A stretch of DNA of 64,000 bases, taken from assembly GCA_015068455.1 (NCBI GenBank), contig SVKO01000003.1:186001-250000 (forward strand), in the 5' to 3' direction. Positions 61,050 to 64,000 of this stretch are shown here, piece after piece (positions within the stretch are counted from its first letter, which is position 1; every line of letters begins with the position of its first letter). The notes under the pieces were generated by a model. The model was given only the letters and a program-made list of their open reading frames with translations. It was not told the DNA's origin and ran no database searches. The position numbers were made by a program, and so were the translations under genes. The stretch is from Oscillospiraceae bacterium (GTDB taxonomy: Bacteria; Bacillota; Clostridia; Oscillospirales; Oscillospiraceae).

Positions 61050-61116
61050 ATCGACAAAAAAGAACCCGGCGCTTGCCAATGCGGCAGGCTCCGGGTTCTC
61101 TTTATCGGCTGTTTTT
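61050..61116. repeat. Terminator-like direct repeat, copy 2
   Basis: Second copy, with GAACCCGG/CCGGGTTC in place of GATCCCGG/CCGGGATC, i.e. compensatory changes that keep the stem. It lies 138 bases upstream of the flavoenzyme start. The rest of 60913-61286 is AT-rich, with arm sites but no gene. Confidence 0.75.
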
Positions 61117-61143
61117 TAAATCATGACGATTTTTGTATCGAAT

Positions 61144-61191
61144 TGGTGTAAAAACATCAAATCAGGCGTGTTTGGTGTACGGGTGGTGTAA
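61144..61191 (+). repeat. Integrase arm-type repeats, right
   Basis: TGGTGTAA (61144-61151), TGGTGTAC (61173-61180) and TGGTGTAA (61184-61191). The last two are 11 bp apart, as at the left end. Confidence 0.65.
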
Positions 61192-61286
61192 GGGCATTTT
61201 TGCAATCCTTAAAATCAAATAAATCTATTAAGAAAGTGACGAAATAATATATAAAACAGGACAAATTAAAACTATTTTGTTTGTAT

Positions 61287-61325
61287 TTATCTGTTGCCGT
61301 GGCAGACGAAAAGGATCTTGATCAT
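61287..61325 (-). pseudogene. attR with the original 5' end of the LMW-PTP gene
   Basis: ATG at 61325 encodes MIKILFVCHGN, then R and a TAA where the element begins. The codons are GC-rich (ATC, AAG, CTT, TTC, GTC) as in the host, and GAAAGGAA lies upstream. This is the displaced native start of the gene now at 35480-35932. CCGTGGCA (61297-61304) is the shared core. Confidence 0.85.
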
Positions 61326-61343
61326 GTATCGTGTCGGTTCCTT

Positions 61344-62354
61344 TCAGGGGTTCTGTTTCGGATATTCCTCGCGGTAGGCGGCCAGGTCGGCGTTCCATTT
61401 CTCGGTCAGGGCCGCGGAGTGCGTGCGGTCGATCTGATAGTGCTCGTCCAGGTATTCGCCGAGGAATTCGGTGGTTTTGGCCGCGCCGTACATGTTGAGA
61501 TGGGCTGTATCGCGGAAATCCGTGGCATAGTCGATGCCCAGCTCGTCCACGTGCTCCATGAGGTTCAGGAATTCGATGCCGTATTCCTCCGCGTAATCAC
61601 GCGCGGAGAAAACGCGGGAATACTGCTCCGGCGAGAGAATGGACGGGAGATAGAGCAGCAGCACGGGGATCTCCCGCTCCCGGCACAGGTCGAGGGTTTT
61701 TCGCAGATACTCGTCGGTATATGGGCTGAGGGGCGCCGTCCGGGTGAAGTCCGGCACCTCGGGCGGATCGAAGGGATTGACCTCGGCGGAGATCCTGGCG
61801 CCCTTGGTAAGGCTTGTGATCGGTTCGAAATCCGCCTCTGTCAGATCCCTCCATCGGTCGTGATATTGGACAAGATTCAGAAAATTCGGCAGCCGGTCCT
61901 CCGGCTCCAGCAGATCCATGATCAGCCGAACCTTGTTGGAGGAGTACCGGATGTTGTCCGTCTGCGAATGCACGAAGGACTTGTCGCCGGTTTTTGTATT
62001 GAAAATCAGCTCGCCCATATCCAGCACCAGCAGCCGGGGCGTCTGGGTTTCCAGGGCGGCGACGGTCTGATAATAGGTCTGGGGTATGACTTGGGCAGAG
62101 GAGCAGAAGACGCAGGAGGTATAGCCGTGGTTTTCATACAGCTCCATCGGATAGATGCCGCACATCATGTGGCTGGAGCCGACAAATACGATATCCAGAG
62201 AATTGTCCGGCTCATCATAGTAAGGGCGGATGAGCTCGGCGTTCGTCTTGTCGCGGAAAACGCCGGTGCACCAGGCAAAGAGCGCGGCGGCCAGAGCCAG
62301 GAAGACCAGTGCGCCGAAAAGCCGGGCGAGGATCGGACGATTTTTCTTTTCCAT
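61344..62354 (-). CDS. SGNH/DltD-like exported protein
   Basis: 336 aa, one N-terminal membrane helix (about 12-30). SGNH-like motifs: VGSSHMMCGI (Ser near 58) and DTAHLNMYG (Asp/His near 285). It is similar in plan to the MBOAT-partner proteins AlgJ/DltD. It starts 12 bases after the MBOAT stop. The displaced LMW-PTP start lies 18 bases after its own stop, so the phosphatase was originally the next gene of this operon. Confidence 0.8.
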   Translation of the reverse strand: MEKKNRPILARLFGALVFLALAAALFAWCTGVFRDKTNAELIRPYYDEPDNSLDIVFVGSSHMMCGIYPMELYENHGYTSCVFCSSAQVIPQTYYQTVAALETQTPRLLVLDMGELIFNTKTGDKSFVHSQTDNIRYSSNKVRLIMDLLEPEDRLPNFLNLVQYHDRWRDLTEADFEPITSLTKGARISAEVNPFDPPEVPDFTRTAPLSPYTDEYLRKTLDLCREREIPVLLLYLPSILSPEQYSRVFSARDYAEEYGIEFLNLMEHVDELGIDYATDFRDTAHLNMYGAAKTTEFLGEYLDEHYQIDRTHSAALTEKWNADLAAYREEYPKQNP

Positions 62355-62366
62355 ATCGTCGTCCCT

Positions 62367-63959
62367 TTAAAATCCGAAGTAGATGAACGACGCCGCGTCG
62401 TAGCCGGGGCCATAGACGCCGTAGATCAGCACGGCGAACAGGCCGGCCAGCCAGATCAGCCAGCGCAGCCACAGGCCCTGGGCGCGCAGATGATCGCGGA
62501 TCACCAGCTTTTTGCTGCGGCAGATGTCGACAAAAATCAGGATCGCAAGACCAAGGAAGGCCACGTTCCAGTCCTTTGCAGACAAGCCGAGGGCGGTGAG
62601 ATCCAGCGTCAGGAGTTTGGATGCGCCGGCGTCGGTAAACATTTGCGTCAGGATGTCCCGGGCGTGGTGCAGGGAGTCGGCACGGAAGAATACATAGCCC
62701 ACGCAGACGGTAAAGAAGGTTTTCAGAATCTGTGCCAGCCGGTAGCTGGGCCGATCCCGATCCAGACCGGTTTTGGAAACGATCCTGTCAAACAGGGGAG
62801 AGAGCAGGGTGGACAGGGAGATCAGCAGGCCGTAATACAGGCCCCAGGCAATATAGGTCGTCTTGGCGCCGTGCCACAGGCCCGTCAGTCCCCACACCGC
62901 GAACAGGGCGAAGACCGTCATCAGGCGGTCCGCAGCCTTGGCGGTGGGACGGCCCTTGGTGCGCCTGCGGATGGAGGAAAACCATCCGCTGCGCATGATG
63001 GGATAATAGACATAGTCCCGGAACCAGCTTCCCAGGGTGATGTGCCACCGGCGCCAGAATTCCGGCACCGAGGAAGAAAGGTACGGGGAGTCAAAGTTCT
63101 CTGCAATGGGGATGCCCAGCACCTCCGCCGCGCCGCAGGCGATGTCCATATAACCCTGAAAATCGGCGTAGATCTGGAAGGCGTAAAGGATCACGACGAT
63201 CCAGAGCTGGGCGCCGTTGTAGTCCGCGCTGTTGCCGAAGACGGCGCTGACCACGGTGTTCAGCCGGTCGGCGATCACAAGCTTTTCAAAAAAGCCCCAC
63301 AGCATCCGCTGGGCGCCGCGGGTCATCCGATCATAGCTGAAGCTGTTTCCGGCGTACAGGCGCGGCGCCAGGTCGTTGTAGCGGTTGATGGGCCCCTGCA
63401 GTACGCAGGGAAAGAAGCTCAGGAACAAAAGGAGCTTCAGAGGGTTGCGCTGGGCCTCGCACACGCCGCGGTATACGTCCGTCAGATAGCCGATGCTCTG
63501 GAAGGTATAGAAGGAGATGCCCAGGGGCAGGGCAAAGGACAGATGCAGGGGCGTGAGGGCGACGCCGAATTTTCCCAGAAAGACGCTCAGCAGGTTGCTG
63601 CCGAAATTCAGATATTTGATCACCGCCAGGATGCCCAGATTGACGCACACGCACAGCGCAAGAACAGCCCGGTTCTTGCGCTGCGTTTTTTGTTTGGCGA
63701 GCTTTCTGGCGTCCTTGTCCGGCTTGGTTTCTTTCAGCCAGCGATCCGTTTTTTCGGTTTGCCGCGCGATCAGCACGCCGGCGAGATAGATGCTGGCTGC
63801 GGTAAACAGCAGATAGAATACATACCGGAAACCTGCGCAGATGTAAAAATACATGCTGCACGCCAGCAGCGCCATCCACCGGAAGCGCGCCGGCAGCAGA
63901 AAATAGAGCGCCGCGGTGACGGCAAAGAAAGCCAGAAAGGCGAAGGATGTGAAAATCAT
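62367..63959 (-). CDS. MBOAT-family O-acyltransferase (DltB/AlgI-like)
   Basis: 530 aa, about eleven membrane segments. Signature VPEFWRRWHITLGSWFRDYVYYPI (about 300-322) split by family-conserved residues and the active-site GLWHGAKTTYIAWG (about 364). A Lys-rich cytoplasmic loop at about 70-95. The ATG overlaps the stop of the upstream carrier-protein gene (ATGA). The carrier-MBOAT-SGNH order resembles dltC-dltB-dltD without dltA in view, so D-alanyl or acyl transfer to a wall polymer is plausible. Confidence 0.9.
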   Translation of the reverse strand: MIFTSFAFLAFFAVTAALYFLLPARFRWMALLACSMYFYICAGFRYVFYLLFTAASIYLAGVLIARQTEKTDRWLKETKPDKDARKLAKQKTQRKNRAVLALCVCVNLGILAVIKYLNFGSNLLSVFLGKFGVALTPLHLSFALPLGISFYTFQSIGYLTDVYRGVCEAQRNPLKLLLFLSFFPCVLQGPINRYNDLAPRLYAGNSFSYDRMTRGAQRMLWGFFEKLVIADRLNTVVSAVFGNSADYNGAQLWIVVILYAFQIYADFQGYMDIACGAAEVLGIPIAENFDSPYLSSSVPEFWRRWHITLGSWFRDYVYYPIMRSGWFSSIRRRTKGRPTAKAADRLMTVFALFAVWGLTGLWHGAKTTYIAWGLYYGLLISLSTLLSPLFDRIVSKTGLDRDRPSYRLAQILKTFFTVCVGYVFFRADSLHHARDILTQMFTDAGASKLLTLDLTALGLSAKDWNVAFLGLAILIFVDICRSKKLVIRDHLRAQGLWLRWLIWLAGLFAVLIYGVYGPGYDAASFIYFGF

Positions 63960-64000
63960 ACGTTCTCTTCGATCAGATCGACCATCTCACCCACATTTTT
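63956..64000 (-). CDS. Acyl-carrier-like protein, C-terminal end only
   Basis: The last 14 codons, reading KNVGEMVDLIEENV, then TGA overlapping the MBOAT ATG. This resembles the final helix of an acyl or D-alanyl carrier protein (DltC/ACP). The remainder, including the phosphopantetheine Ser, lies beyond the window. Call rests on the short match plus context. Confidence 0.5.
   Translation of the reverse strand, partial: KNVGEMVDLIEENV

Larger units (their letters stand above)
35904..61304. mobile_element. Integrative mobilizable element in the LMW-PTP gene
   Basis: About 25.4 kb bounded by attL and attR, which share CCGTGGCA. Contents: tyrosine integrase, excisionase, P4-type helicase-primase, MobV relaxase with oriT candidate, CHC2 protein, sigma-like regulator, then a large cargo operon, a Fic gene and a flavoenzyme. 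It has no VirB4/VirD4-type genes, so transfer would need a helper. The core encodes replacement codons for the target gene, and integrase arm-type repeats lie at both ends. Base composition inside is mostly AT-richer than the host. Confidence 0.88.

Overview
The window comes from a GC-rich, spore-forming member of the Clostridia, probably a gut Oscillospiraceae-type bacterium. The evidence is the gene content (yabP-yabQ-divIC, RNase J, a GdpP-type c-di-AMP phosphodiesterase, the hpt-tilS-ftsH block), the frequent TTG and GTG starts behind strong AGGAGG sites, and clean sigma-A-type promoters. The genus cannot be fixed from the sequence alone. No rRNA, tRNA or CRISPR array was seen.

Region 1 (1-35.9 kb) is chromosomal backbone with some accessory genes. 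A minus-strand operon runs gdpP-rplI-dnaB-tilS-hpt-ftsH, then ymdB from its own promoter; RNase J diverges from gdpP. Next come surface and signalling genes: a YD-like/SLH/sugar-binding fusion protein, a zinc-ribbon membrane protein, and a sigma-factor-like protein tethered to a large ectodomain. lspA-rluD, a duplicated membrane protein, an XRE regulator and an ECF sigma/serpin pair follow. Then come an SGNH/MBOAT pair, a cysteine desulfidase/SDF transporter pair, an XRE/membrane pair, uvrA-radC-rlmH, yabP-yabQ-divIC-S1, an SDR and two AT-rich orphan genes.

Region 2 (about 35.9-61.3 kb) is an integrated mobilizable element of about 25.4 kb. It sits inside the 5' end of a low-molecular-weight protein tyrosine phosphatase (LMW-PTP) gene. 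The left junction carries an intact gene whose first codons are supplied by the element. The right junction keeps the original first 11 codons. Left to right the element holds integrase, excisionase, a P4/D5-type helicase-primase, a MobV-type relaxase with a hairpin-rich oriT candidate, a CHC2 zinc-finger protein, an acidic sigma-like protein and a zinc-finger partner. No type IV secretion genes are present, so it should need a helper for transfer.

The element's cargo (44.0-57.6 kb) is one long plus-strand operon behind an operator-controlled HTH gene. It contains four alpha/beta hydrolases, three SAM methyltransferases, three paralogous proteins of the L-2-amino-thiazoline-4-carboxylate hydrolase family, three paralogous membrane proteins (one truncated), a ketopantoate-reductase-like enzyme, a DUF6110-type protein with a P-type ATPase, and small or truncated genes. 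It looks like a repeatedly duplicated cassette and is my best candidate for an undescribed system. A TVP38-like pseudogene, an HTH-Fic protein and an OYE-type Fe-S flavoenzyme follow before the right end.

Region 3 (61.3-64 kb) resumes the backbone: SGNH protein, MBOAT acyltransferase and the last codons of an acyl-carrier protein. Removing the element restores a probable operon of carrier protein-MBOAT-SGNH-LMW-PTP, suggesting that envelope acylation and phosphotyrosine signalling were once co-transcribed.
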